Shown piece by piece: positions 41,468-50,282 of a stretch of DNA of 64,000 nt; positions within the stretch are counted from its first letter, which is position 1, and each line of letters opens with the position of its first letter. The notes beneath the pieces are model-generated. The model was not told the origin of the DNA and searched no databases. It was given only the letters and a program-made list of their open reading frames with translations. Made by a program: the position numbers and the translations under genes. The stretch comes from Paenibacillus sp. Soil787 (GTDB taxonomy: Bacteria > Bacillota > Bacilli > Paenibacillales > NBRC-103111), in the NCBI RefSeq assembly GCF_001429545.1, contig NZ_LMSP01000001.1, positions 953,754 through 1,017,753 of the forward strand. Direction: 5' to 3'.

Positions 41468-42418
41468 TTAATAAACGCCCTCTTCGCCCATCTTCTTGGC
41501 AATTCGGTTAACTAGCATCACCAGCACAAGTCCAATAAACGATTTGAACAATCCGATAGCAGCACTGTAACTGAACTGCCCTTGTTTTAACCCTGCCGTA
41601 TATACATAAGTATCAATGATCTCCGCAACATTTCGGTTCATGGAGTTGAGAAGCAAGTAGACATGTTCAAAACCGAGTTCGAGAACCGCACCAATTTTCA
41701 AAATTAACAAAACAATGATGACACTTCGAATAGCTGGCAAAGTAATATGCCACATTTGTCTAATCCGTCCTGCACCATCCATACGCGCAGCCTCGTACAA
41801 CCCAGGATCGATGGAAGCAATCGCCGCCAGATAAATAATCGTGCCCCAACCCGCTTCTCGCCAAATGACCTGAAGAATATAGATCGGTCTAAACCACTCC
41901 GGTGCTAATAAGAAATTGATCTTTTCAAATCCGAAAAACTCAATAATATCATTGATAATCCCGCCGTCCATCGTCAGCATAACGAAACTGATCGAAACAA
42001 TAATAACCCAGGACATAAAGTGTGGCAGATAGACGATCGTTTGAAATGCTTTTTTGAAAAGATCCCCTTTGACCTCATTCAGCATGAGCGCCAGAATGAT
42101 CGGAATCGGGAAATAAAACAAGAGATTCATGACAAATAAAATTAATGTATTGCTTAAAATAATTAAGAAATCGGGCTCTGTAAACAAACGCCGGAAATGC
42201 TCTAAACCAACCCATTCACTCCCGCTAATCCCTTTAAAAGGTTTATAATTCTGAAACGAAATGATCAATCCGTACATAGGAATATATTTGAAAACGAGAA
42301 AGTATAAGACTCCCGGCAGCAGCATGACATAGATCCATTTGTTTTTCCAAAGTCGTCTACCCAGCTCACTGCTTTGTTTCCTAGCCATCATACGTTGTGC
42401 TACATTCACTTCCTGCAT
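41468..42418 (-). CDS. Carbohydrate ABC transporter permease, LplB/YteP type
   Basis: A 316-residue permease with an N-terminal cytoplasmic stretch, then YVMLLPGVLYFLVFKYIPMY, NYKPFKGISGSEWVGLEHF, the EAA motif YEAARMDGAGRIRQMWHITL and a C-terminal KSFIGLVLVMLVNRIAKKMG. Pairs with the downstream LplC-type permease to form the channel. 50 bases separate the two genes; the binding-protein gene lies 104 bases upstream in the same direction. Confidence 0.9.
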   Translation of the reverse strand: MQEVNVAQRMMARKQSSELGRRLWKNKWIYVMLLPGVLYFLVFKYIPMYGLIISFQNYKPFKGISGSEWVGLEHFRRLFTEPDFLIILSNTLILFVMNLLFYFPIPIILALMLNEVKGDLFKKAFQTIVYLPHFMSWVIIVSISFVMLTMDGGIINDIIEFFGFEKINFLLAPEWFRPIYILQVIWREAGWGTIIYLAAIASIDPGLYEAARMDGAGRIRQMWHITLPAIRSVIIVLLILKIGAVLELGFEHVYLLLNSMNRNVAEIIDTYVYTAGLKQGQFSYSAAIGLFKSFIGLVLVMLVNRIAKKMGEEGVY

Positions 42419-42522
42419 ACGACTTCTTCCTTTCCGGGCGATTCATATAAAGGGCGAAAGACTGCTACTGATGACACAGCAGCCTCCCCGCTTTTTAACC
42501 GGTGTGATTTACTGCGAACTTC

Positions 42523-44049
42523 TTATTTTTTATAAACAGCGTTGTATTCTTCGATAATTTTGTTGCCGCCACGACTTTTCCAATCCTCAATAGCCTTGTC
42601 AAAACCAGCCTTATCAAGCGTGCCATAGATATATTTGTTCGTTGCATCTTTAATCAAGTCTTGAAGTTGAACGCCCTTCTCCTGGTTCGTTTTTGAATCC
42701 AGAGCAGCTGCTGGATCCTGCACAGCGAACTTCAGATTGGCAATCTTGAGTTCATCTGCTTTACCTTGCGCAGGAATCGTAGGAATACCCAAGTATCTGC
42801 CGGAAGTATCTTCATCACCAATAGCCGCGTCCGTGAACGGCTTAACTTCGCGTGTCCATTTCTCTTCATCCAGCTTCTTCGCTTTGTTGTCGATTACGCT
42901 GTAGTTAACATCTTTAATGCCCCAGTTGGCAACATTGGCAACTTCAGGCGTCATCATTTTGTCAAAGAAGGCCAAGATCTTCTTTAGCTCAGCTTCTGTT
43001 TTCGTAGCGGATTTCGGGAACAGAACGACATTCGCATAGCCAGGAAGAGCCCATGCTGCGAATTTACCGCTTGGCCCTGCGACCATACTGTGCACATCTA
43101 CTACAGCTGTAGGCACGTTCTTAATCAAATCTTTATTGAGAGATGAAACATCTGTCATGGCACCGATGTACATACCCGCTGTACCGTTGGTGAACAGCTT
43201 TTGCTGATCCGTTTTACTTGTAGCTGCGAAGTCCTTGTTGATAAGTCCACCATCACGCAGCTTCTTGTAGTAATCCATCGTCGCTACATATTCGGGGAAC
43301 ATGAACTCAGGCTGCAGCTTGCCATCTTTAACGCCCCAATTGTTCGGTACGCCGAACCAAGTGGCAACGGTTTTGAATGATCCGTAAATGAGATCGTTAC
43401 GATCCGTTAAGCCGATGGTATCCTTTTTGCCATTGCCGTCAGGATCATTTTCAGTAAATGCCTTCATCATGGCAGCCAAATCTTCTGTTGTTGCAGGTGG
43501 CTTCAGTCCCAGCTTATCCGCCCAATCTTTCCGGTAGATAAGGCCTTGACGGGCAATGTCTACACCGCGATAGAGTGTGTAAAGCTTGCCATCCACTTTC
43601 GTATTGTCATTAGTCGTGGATTTCAATTTACTCAGGTTCGGAAAGTCCTTCAGCAAAGGACCAATTTCCCAGAATTGCCCGTCACGAATGGCTGATTTCA
43701 TCTGAATAAATGTCGCCTGATTTTTCAGGTAAGTAACTTGCGGCAGTGCGCCTGTAGCGAACGTTGTATTCAGCTTCTCCTCATACGTATCCGCCGGGAA
43801 AAATTGATACGTTAGCTTCGTATTTGTTAACTTTTCGAGTTCTTTAATGATTGTATCCGGCGGCGTTTGCGCCGTGTTTAGCGGTGCCATAATCGTGATC
43901 GCCGTCGGTTTGTTATCAGCTGTTGCTTTAGGCGACTCCACGCTAGTCGTAGCTGCAGGAGTTGACTTCCCCCCGTCTGAACAAGCTGCCAGCGCAAAGC
44001 TGGAGACAAGCAGAACACTAAGTGGAATCGAGACTAATTTTCTCTTCAT
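42523..44049 (-). CDS. Extracellular carbohydrate-binding lipoprotein 1, LplA/YtcQ type
   Basis: A 508-residue lipoprotein with lipobox SSFALAACSDGG (Cys23) and a Ser/Thr/Ala linker. The mature part has the family markers ELEKLTNTKLTYQFFPADTY, YRKDWADKLGLKPP, NDPDGNGKKDTIGLTDRNDL and NKDFAATSKTDQQKLF. The end reads WKSRGGNKIIEEYNAVY. It delivers an oligosaccharide to the LplB/LplC permeases. A paralogue lies just upstream (44337-45857). A pair of ATGATTAT direct repeats is located 120-147 bases before its start. Confidence 0.92.
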   Translation of the reverse strand: MKRKLVSIPLSVLLVSSFALAACSDGGKSTPAATTSVESPKATADNKPTAITIMAPLNTAQTPPDTIIKELEKLTNTKLTYQFFPADTYEEKLNTTFATGALPQVTYLKNQATFIQMKSAIRDGQFWEIGPLLKDFPNLSKLKSTTNDNTKVDGKLYTLYRGVDIARQGLIYRKDWADKLGLKPPATTEDLAAMMKAFTENDPDGNGKKDTIGLTDRNDLIYGSFKTVATWFGVPNNWGVKDGKLQPEFMFPEYVATMDYYKKLRDGGLINKDFAATSKTDQQKLFTNGTAGMYIGAMTDVSSLNKDLIKNVPTAVVDVHSMVAGPSGKFAAWALPGYANVVLFPKSATKTEAELKKILAFFDKMMTPEVANVANWGIKDVNYSVIDNKAKKLDEEKWTREVKPFTDAAIGDEDTSGRYLGIPTIPAQGKADELKIANLKFAVQDPAAALDSKTNQEKGVQLQDLIKDATNKYIYGTLDKAGFDKAIEDWKSRGGNKIIEEYNAVYKK

Positions 44050-44167
44050 ATTGGTTAGACCTCCGCGAAATTGTTGTGTGCTACAAGTTCCACACTATAC
44101 GGCCGCAGGGAGGTACCGAAATAATCATTTACTCATCTAGGCCTGGTTTGGCATGAGATGTGAGATG

Positions 44168-44196
44168 ATGATTATCGGTCGGGGAGATGATTATCG
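44168..44196 (-). promoter_or_regulatory. Candidate AraC-type operator, 19-bp spaced direct repeat (site 1)
   Basis: ATGATTATCG occurs at 44168-44177 and again at 44187-44196, a period of 19 bases. The same ATGATTAT-N11-ATGATTAT arrangement appears at 45908. Two same-facing half-sites about two helical turns apart is the classic layout for AraC-family activators. The nearby membrane-bound AraC regulator (46013-48334) is the obvious candidate. Confidence 0.6.
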
Positions 44197-44289
44197 TCTC
44201 CGGCGACTTTAACGATGAAAATCATCGTCTCAGCCTAAACCGAGCCTCCCTCTGTTGACCTCAACTCCTCCAGCAGCGCACCAAAACAC

Positions 44290-44322
44290 AAAAAAACCGC
44301 CGCGCACCAGCGCCAGCGGTTT
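44290..44322 (-). terminator. Terminator after binding protein 2
   Basis: Read leftward, AAACCGC-TG-GCGC pairs with GCGC-GG-CGGTTT across TGGT and is followed by TTTTTTT. It lies about 15 bases after the stop of the 44337 gene and isolates it from the operon below. Confidence 0.82.
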
Positions 44323-44336
44323 CCCCTTCCCCATCC

Positions 44337-45857
44337 TCAACCTCGCCTACCATAGGCCTCATTGTACTCTCTTATCATCTGGCCGCCGCCATTCCGCTTC
44401 CAACGCTCAATCTCTTGCTGGAACGCGGCTTTGTCCAGTTTCCCCAAAATGTAATTGTACGTAGCGTCAGACACAATTTTGTACAATTCGACGCCTCGCT
44501 CGTCGTAGGTTTTCGACTCCAGACCAACGGTCGGGTCTTTGACGATGTTTTTCTCGTTGTCTAGGCTCAGCCGGTCCGCTAGCTGTGACAAGGACTCGCT
44601 CTCCGAGACGCGCATGACCTTCGGATTATTCAGATCGGCAATCATGAGGGCATACAGCGCATTCACCTCATTCACTCGGATCTTGGAGGTTTCCTCCGTG
44701 AGTTGAACTTGATCCCCCTTGGCTGTGTAATGACGCCCCTCCAGCCCGTACTTCATCAAGTTGGCTACATCTTTATCCATCGTACGATCAAAAAATTGCA
44801 GCACCTGCCTAAGTTCCGCTTCGGTACGAATCGCTTTTTTCGAGAACAGGTAGAGCGCACTATAGTTGGGAATCGACCAAATCCGAAAACCATTCGGGCC
44901 TTCGATATGATTGACTAGCGTGAACTTCACCGCCGGGTTGCTCAAATGAGCTTCATCCGAAAGACGCTGCACATCCTGCATGCTGCCAATATAGACGCCT
45001 GCAATCCCGCGAATGAGTTTATCGCGCTGAACTTCCTTACTGGTGACTGCGAAGTCGGCATTGATCAGCTTCTCGTCATACAGTTTCTTCATATAGTTCA
45101 TCGTGTCTACGTAAGCCTGGGTTTCGAACTCAGGTACTAGCTTCCCAGCGCCATCAGTACCCCAATTATTCGGAGTACCTAAATAAGAACTGATCGTTTT
45201 GAACGCGCCAAAAACCAAATCATTCCGGTCCGTCAGACCGATGGTATCTGCCTTCCCATTCAGATCAGGATCCCCGAACGTGAAAGCTTTCAGTACCTGA
45301 TACAGCTCATCCAGATTCGTCGGCTTGGCCAGCTTCAGATTGTTCAGCCAATCCTCACGAATAATAATGCCCTGCCGAGAGGAAGGCCGCTCGGTGTACA
45401 AGCCATAGATTTTGCCATCGACAGCTGCCTGACCCAAAATCTCCTTGTTCAGTTGTTTCAGATTCGGGTATTCCGCCAAGTAAGGTCCGATATCCCAGAA
45501 TGCGCCGGAACGGATCGAATTTTTCATCAGCATGTAGTCCGTATATTTCACATAGGTTGCTTTTTTCAATGAGTTTGTGGTGAGTGCGGTGTTCATTTTA
45601 TCGGTATATATGCCGTCTGGAACCCAGTTTAGATCAAGCTTCGTTTGTGTGCGATTCTCGATTTCCTGAACCAATTCAGGAATGGGCGGATGCGGAAAGT
45701 GCAGCGGTACCATGATCGATATAACGGGACGATTGCCGTTCACATCCTCTGTCTTTTGGGAGCTGCTCTGACAAGCACTAACCAAAACAACCATTAATAG
45801 CCCTATCATAAGGAGACCAAAGAGCTTGAAACCTTTGCCGCATAAACTTGTTCTCAT
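44337..45857 (-). CDS. Extracellular carbohydrate-binding lipoprotein 2, paralogue
   Basis: A 506-residue lipoprotein with lipobox MVVLVSACQSSS (Cys29). It matches binding protein 1 along its length: QEIENRTQTKLDLNWVPDGI, IREDWLNNLKLAKP, GDPDLNGKADTIGLTDRNDL, NADFAVTSKEVQRDKL, and the end WKRNGGGQMIREYNEAYGRR. It has its own terminator and candidate promoter, so it is a separate transcript. It may widen ligand range, feed the same permeases, or act as a sensor partner of the divergent regulator. Confidence 0.9.
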   Translation of the reverse strand: MRTSLCGKGFKLFGLLMIGLLMVVLVSACQSSSQKTEDVNGNRPVISIMVPLHFPHPPIPELVQEIENRTQTKLDLNWVPDGIYTDKMNTALTTNSLKKATYVKYTDYMLMKNSIRSGAFWDIGPYLAEYPNLKQLNKEILGQAAVDGKIYGLYTERPSSRQGIIIREDWLNNLKLAKPTNLDELYQVLKAFTFGDPDLNGKADTIGLTDRNDLVFGAFKTISSYLGTPNNWGTDGAGKLVPEFETQAYVDTMNYMKKLYDEKLINADFAVTSKEVQRDKLIRGIAGVYIGSMQDVQRLSDEAHLSNPAVKFTLVNHIEGPNGFRIWSIPNYSALYLFSKKAIRTEAELRQVLQFFDRTMDKDVANLMKYGLEGRHYTAKGDQVQLTEETSKIRVNEVNALYALMIADLNNPKVMRVSESESLSQLADRLSLDNEKNIVKDPTVGLESKTYDERGVELYKIVSDATYNYILGKLDKAAFQQEIERWKRNGGGQMIREYNEAYGRRG

Positions 45858-45907
45858 GAGTGCTTCCCCCTTATAACAGCAGTGTTTTATAGTCAGAATC
45901 GGAGAAA

Positions 45908-45935
45908 ATGATTATCCGTCACTCAGATGATTATT
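45908..45935 (-). promoter_or_regulatory. Candidate AraC-type operator, 19-bp spaced direct repeat (site 2)
   Basis: ATGATTATC starts at 45908 and ATGATTAT at 45927, again 19 bases apart. Reading leftward, the site ends just before a TATAAA-type -10 (complement of about 45888-45893) and covers the place of a poor -35, as expected for an activator-dependent promoter. It lies 51-78 bases before the binding protein 2 start and 78 bases before the divergent regulator gene. Confidence 0.6.
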
Positions 45936-46012
45936 GCTCTTCATGCAAGTCTTGACTACAATACATAGATAGCCCGAATGATCATCCTCAAGATAGATAG
46001 GTGTTGGATGCG

Positions 46013-48334
46013 ATGCGCTCTTTAAGTTTCCTTAGCAAAATGACCATATTTGGGTTCCTGCTCAGCACTTTGCCGGTGATCTTCATCGGCGCTTTCGCCT
46101 TCGTCACCTCGTCGAGCGAAATTCAAAAGAATGTCAACGAAGGTAAAATGCAGTTAATCACCCAAATCAAATCTAATGTAGAGCAGAAATTAACGACTGT
46201 CAACCATACACTTAATCAGGTCATCAACTCTACCGTGCTCAAGAAGGCGATGGATATGCCGCTAACTGTAAACGATTTCATGATGTATGATGACCTGCGC
46301 AGCGAAATTCGTTATATGCAATCTTTTGATACCAAGCTGGAAGATGTCATCTTGATCAATGCCAGAGAGAACTGGATGATTAAGAACTCGGGCTTGTACC
46401 GCTATAACAGCTACCCTTATTACGATAAGCTTATGAGCCTGATGAACACACAGGAGAACAGCGTTTGGACGCTTAATCCATCCAAGTGGTTTTTCACCGA
46501 AGAAAATGCGCGAAGTGTTACCTGTGACTACAGTATTTCTCTGGTTAAAAAGCTGCCCACTACCGGTCTGGAGAAATACGGCCTGGCTCTGGCTAACATT
46601 CCTGCCTGCAGCCTGCAGGATTTGATCCAAAACGATACCGAGCATCTGGATGATATCCTGATTATGGATGAACAGAATCGAATTCTCATGCATCCGGATC
46701 CAAGCCTCATCGGCAAATCCATCACCGAAGCAGGGCTTGCAAATTTGAAGCAGTTAGAGGCGCCAATGGGTCAATTCTCAGCGAGTATTAACGAGAAGCC
46801 TTACTCAGTCTCCTTCCTGCGCTCCAACCTCAACAACTGGACCTATTTATCCCTAACCTCCATCGACAGTTTGACAAAGGAATCCAGTAAAATCGGGACC
46901 TATACGATCTATGTATGCGTCCTGATGCTGCTCCTCTCCATGGTTTTAGCTTGGCTAGGTTCGCGTAAAATGTATTCGCCGATCCAGCTTCTTTTGAACC
47001 AAATCGGCGGGCTTGTGACCGTCAATCAGAAGCGGAAGGCCAACGAGTTCCAGATGATCAGCGAGCATGTCCATACCTTGTTCCAATCGAAGTCCCAACT
47101 GGAAAGAGAAGTCCACCAGCATATCGGCCAGGTACGGACGTTTTTCCTAATCAAGGCTTTTCAAGGACATATCAAACAGAGCGAGCTGCTGGAGAAGCTG
47201 GCGCAATTCGGCTATAACAGGCACATTGAAGAGTGGAAAACGATGTCTGTAATCACGATGCAGATCGATTCTATCGACAATACGCGTTACGAAAAACGAG
47301 ATATGGAGCTGCTGCTCTTCGCTGTGCATAATATGATCGAGGAACTGATTCCCTCGCAGCAGCGTCTCGCACCTATCATTATTGACCAAACCGTGGTCAC
47401 CTTGATCGGAAGTGCCGATAACGAAGAAGCTGCTTTTCGCAATACCGTTTATGCATTAACCGAGCAGATGCAGCAGCATATCTATAGCTACCTGAATCTC
47501 CATGTTAGCATCGGAATGAGCCTCCCAATTCATGCTTTCTCGCAGATGGCGATGGCCTATCGGGAAGGTCTAGAGGCTTTGAAGCATCGCATCAAGCTGG
47601 GTGAGGGCATCATCATTCAATATGAAAATATTAACTCAGGGAAGCATTACTTGAATTTAAACTATCCGAAGCCGATCGAAAATGAATTGATGGATACGAT
47701 CAAGCTAGCCGAAAAGGATAAGTCCAAAGAGCTGCTGAAGCAGCTGCTGCAAGCGGTATTCGCAGCTCCGCTGACGCCGCAGGAGTATCAAATCCCTCTG
47801 GCACGGCTGCTCAACAACCTGCTCATGGTGATGCAGGAATCCGGAATCGGCTTGAATCAGATCCATCCGAACAAAGGGTCCCTTTTCGAGGAGCTCCTGA
47901 GTTTGCATATGGCAGCCGAAATCGAGGACTGGTTCTGGACAGAAGTCATTCACCCGCTGATTCGCATTTATCGCGACCGGCAGGATGCCCAGTACCACAA
48001 CATCTCCGAGAAGATTATTGATCTTGTGCAGCACTACTACGATACTGACCTGACGCTTGAAGAATGTGCCTCCCGGCTGCATTATAACGCGAATTATTTG
48101 AGCAGTATTTTCCGCAAAGAAACGAACTGTTCCTTCAGTGACTACTTATCGACCTACCGGTTCAATATGGCTAAGAAATGGCTGTCCGAAACCGATATGC
48201 CAATCAAAGATATCTCTTCCAAGCTGCGCTATAACAATTCGCAAAACTTCATCCGTTCGTTCCGCAAGCAAGAAGGATTAACCCCCGGCCAGTATCGGGA
48301 CAAAAAGAAAGAAGGCTCGGCACCTAGCAGATAG
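46013..48334 (+). CDS. Membrane-bound AraC-family regulator, YesS-like
   Basis: A 773-residue one-component sensor. A first membrane helix (TIFGFLLSTLPVIFIGAFAF) is followed by an extracellular Cache-like domain (to about residue 290), a second helix (IYVCVLMLLLSMVLAWLGS), a coiled cytoplasmic segment and a C-terminal AraC HTH (IIDLVQHYYDTDLTLEECAS, NYLSSIFRKETNCSFSDYL, DISSKLRYNNSQNFIRSFRK). This is the YesS/YtdP architecture that controls pectin or other polysaccharide uptake genes. Start ATG 46013 has AGGTG nine bases upstream; the frame is open to GTG 46001. It probably activates both divergent binding-protein genes. Confidence 0.9.
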   Translation: MRSLSFLSKMTIFGFLLSTLPVIFIGAFAFVTSSSEIQKNVNEGKMQLITQIKSNVEQKLTTVNHTLNQVINSTVLKKAMDMPLTVNDFMMYDDLRSEIRYMQSFDTKLEDVILINARENWMIKNSGLYRYNSYPYYDKLMSLMNTQENSVWTLNPSKWFFTEENARSVTCDYSISLVKKLPTTGLEKYGLALANIPACSLQDLIQNDTEHLDDILIMDEQNRILMHPDPSLIGKSITEAGLANLKQLEAPMGQFSASINEKPYSVSFLRSNLNNWTYLSLTSIDSLTKESSKIGTYTIYVCVLMLLLSMVLAWLGSRKMYSPIQLLLNQIGGLVTVNQKRKANEFQMISEHVHTLFQSKSQLEREVHQHIGQVRTFFLIKAFQGHIKQSELLEKLAQFGYNRHIEEWKTMSVITMQIDSIDNTRYEKRDMELLLFAVHNMIEELIPSQQRLAPIIIDQTVVTLIGSADNEEAAFRNTVYALTEQMQQHIYSYLNLHVSIGMSLPIHAFSQMAMAYREGLEALKHRIKLGEGIIIQYENINSGKHYLNLNYPKPIENELMDTIKLAEKDKSKELLKQLLQAVFAAPLTPQEYQIPLARLLNNLLMVMQESGIGLNQIHPNKGSLFEELLSLHMAAEIEDWFWTEVIHPLIRIYRDRQDAQYHNISEKIIDLVQHYYDTDLTLEECASRLHYNANYLSSIFRKETNCSFSDYLSTYRFNMAKKWLSETDMPIKDISSKLRYNNSQNFIRSFRKQEGLTPGQYRDKKKEGSAPSR

Positions 48335-48378
48335 GTTCCTTGCCTTCCTTGCTTATCCCTAATCCTAGCAACCAAATG

Positions 48379-48663
48379 CTAGGTTGTCGGTTTTACGGCA
48401 GCTTTGAGTGCCGCACGATTATCCCATAAAAACGATACAACACTGTTACGTTCTTCAAAGAACGATTCTTGCTCATCTTCATAGTCTTGGCCAAGTCCAT
48501 GAACGCTGAAACGGTCATCGGAGTAGTTCATCAAAGTCCATTGCCCTCCGCGTTTGTTGTCAGCAAACACAAGGTAGAGTTTCTCTCCTGAAGCGTCCCA
48601 TTTTGCAAACGTAGAAAAGTTATCCAAAATCGCTCCAATGTCATTTTTCTTTTTGATTTCCAT
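48379..48663 (-). CDS. Hypothetical protein, 94 aa
   Basis: A small acidic soluble protein starting MEIKKKNDIGAILDNFSTFA, with GEKLYLVFADNKRGGQW and FSVHGLGQDYEDEQESFF. A GAGAGGATAC-type site precedes the ATG. No family is recognised. It is followed by an inverted repeat CCTAGCA/TGCTAGG overlapping its stop. It may be cotranscribed with the 158-aa gene 26 bases upstream, and both may be of phage or plasmid origin, although nothing proves it. Confidence 0.6.
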   Translation of the reverse strand: MEIKKKNDIGAILDNFSTFAKWDASGEKLYLVFADNKRGGQWTLMNYSDDRFSVHGLGQDYEDEQESFFEERNSVVSFLWDNRAALKAAVKPTT

Positions 48664-48689
48664 GATCGTATCCTCTCTTTCATTTATTG

Positions 48690-49166
48690 TTAGGCAAGTT
48701 TACTCAAAAGCACAGTTTCCATTTCCTTTTCCTGAAGCTTGGTTTTCCACTCCATTTTATGTTGTGAAACGGTTAAAAATATGTGCTTATAGCCTTCTGA
48801 TATCGTCAAAACTGGTTTACCGTATACAAGTGACTGAGGCATATGGTAGTTGGCTTGTTCGACGTCTTTCATAGGGTCATTCTGTTTCCTTAGGATAATA
48901 AGCAGTTGCATACGACCAAACACCCTAAATTGATTACAGCACTCTGTATGATCCACATCATACCAATCCAATTTTTCAACTTCTTGAACCATAAAAACGT
49001 TGGAGTCCCCTAACTCATTCTCTAGCGTAATTTCATTAAGCTGGATGTTGGTTTCGTTTAATTCGTATGCAACCTGTTCTAAGGCTTGCTTTTTCGTTTG
49101 GGCTTGAATGAGGTATGAAATGTTGGCCTGAAAGGTTGCCTCTGCGATATAGTCTTCTTGTTCCAT
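48690..49166 (-). CDS. Hypothetical protein, 158 aa
   Basis: A soluble protein starting MEQEDYIAEATFQANISYLI, with a helical QAQTKKQALEQVAYELNE and WYDVDHTECCNQFRVFGRMQ. No signal peptide or membrane segment is present. AAAGGGG lies just upstream of the start. No family recognised; gene order suggests an operon with the 94-aa gene downstream. Confidence 0.6.
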   Translation of the reverse strand: MEQEDYIAEATFQANISYLIQAQTKKQALEQVAYELNETNIQLNEITLENELGDSNVFMVQEVEKLDWYDVDHTECCNQFRVFGRMQLLIILRKQNDPMKDVEQANYHMPQSLVYGKPVLTISEGYKHIFLTVSQHKMEWKTKLQEKEMETVLLSKLA

Positions 49167-49423
49167 TTCCCCTTTGATATCTCCTTTGAATTCATGATGT
49201 TTTGTGTTCTATGGACAAGAAAATACTATAAGAAAATGGATAAAAAGGTTGTCATACTCTCGGGGTGGATTTTAGGAACCTTTGTCGAATAAAATTTTGC
49301 CGATATAAAAAAGAGGGCACGCCCATGTAAGGTGGCCGTGAACGCTTGCGCCAGCAAGCTTCTTCATCACGTCTATGCCATCCTCACTACAGGCGAGCCC
49401 TTTCTCATTAACGATGTTAAAAA

Positions 49424-50260
49424 TTAAATCCCAGCCGCCGCATACACTTTGTCGAAGCCGGCTTTGGAACGCTGAACTAAGCTCTCAGGGGATTCTGTTG
49501 GCGGCGCTGCCGTCAATATTTCCTGAGAGACAGCCCCCTTATAACCAATACGCTGCAACCCTTGCAGGAAGCCTGCCAAGTCGATTACACCCTCACCTGG
49601 ATATAAACGTGCGTTATCCAACACTTCCTCCACAGGAACGTCTGGTGCGTCGTTGATGTGGACATGCACGATCTGCTCGGCGCGAAGCTTCTCAATATCG
49701 GCCACTGTTAGCTCGTTCGTGTACCAATGGTACGCGTCGAACAATAAGCCGACATTGCTCTCGCCAATGGCGTCAATCCAATCCAGCGTCTCATCCAGCG
49801 TCCAGATGAACGGATGCTTCCAACGGGTACGCAGATGATGCGGACCCACGAACTCTAGTCCAAGACGGATGCCGTAGGCGCCTAGGATTTGAGCACAAGT
49901 ACGCAGTCTGCGTGTGGCTAACGCCATGAAATGCGCAGCGCCCAAATCTGTTGAAGGTAACACGTACGTGCAGCAGCTTCTACATCCAAGCGCAGCAGCG
50001 GCGGCGGCTGCCTGCGTCAGCTTCGGCAAGTCTGCGCGGAAAGTTTCTTCCGTCCCTCGCCATTCAACCGGCAAACCGATGGAACCAATGATGAGACCAT
50101 GTTTATTGAGCAGCTCACGTGCCCCATCTACACTGTAGCTCTCTACTAAACCAAGCGCGTCGATGTCGACGGCCCCGAAGCCATATTTTGCAGCCAACTC
50201 TATGAATTGTTCATTACTTTCAAGCTTGCCGAGTCCAGCACCTGTTAATCCTCTAAGCAT
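49424..50260 (-). CDS. Sugar phosphate isomerase/epimerase (xylose-isomerase-like TIM barrel)
   Basis: A 278-residue AP-endonuclease-2/IolE-like TIM barrel. It has GLVESYSVDGARELLNKHGL, LGLEFVGPHHLR (conserved Glu metal ligand), VGLLFDAYHWYTNE (Asp/His), VHVHINDAPDVP and ECxx-like GAVSQEILTAAP near the end. These residues form the divalent metal site of sugar isomerases and epimerases. It lies 22 bases after an inositol-dehydrogenase-like gene and both face away from an AraC regulator, suggesting a small sugar or polyol pathway. Confidence 0.88.
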   Translation of the reverse strand: MLRGLTGAGLGKLESNEQFIELAAKYGFGAVDIDALGLVESYSVDGARELLNKHGLIIGSIGLPVEWRGTEETFRADLPKLTQAAAAAAALGCRSCCTYVLPSTDLGAAHFMALATRRLRTCAQILGAYGIRLGLEFVGPHHLRTRWKHPFIWTLDETLDWIDAIGESNVGLLFDAYHWYTNELTVADIEKLRAEQIVHVHINDAPDVPVEEVLDNARLYPGEGVIDLAGFLQGLQRIGYKGAVSQEILTAAPPTESPESLVQRSKAGFDKVYAAAGI

Positions 50261-50282
50261 GTTAATCCCTCCAAGTGTGATG

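Noticed and set aside
48379-49166. Toxin-antitoxin pair made of the two small hypothetical genes
   Set aside because: Neither protein shows a toxin or antitoxin motif and the larger size of the upstream protein does not fit.
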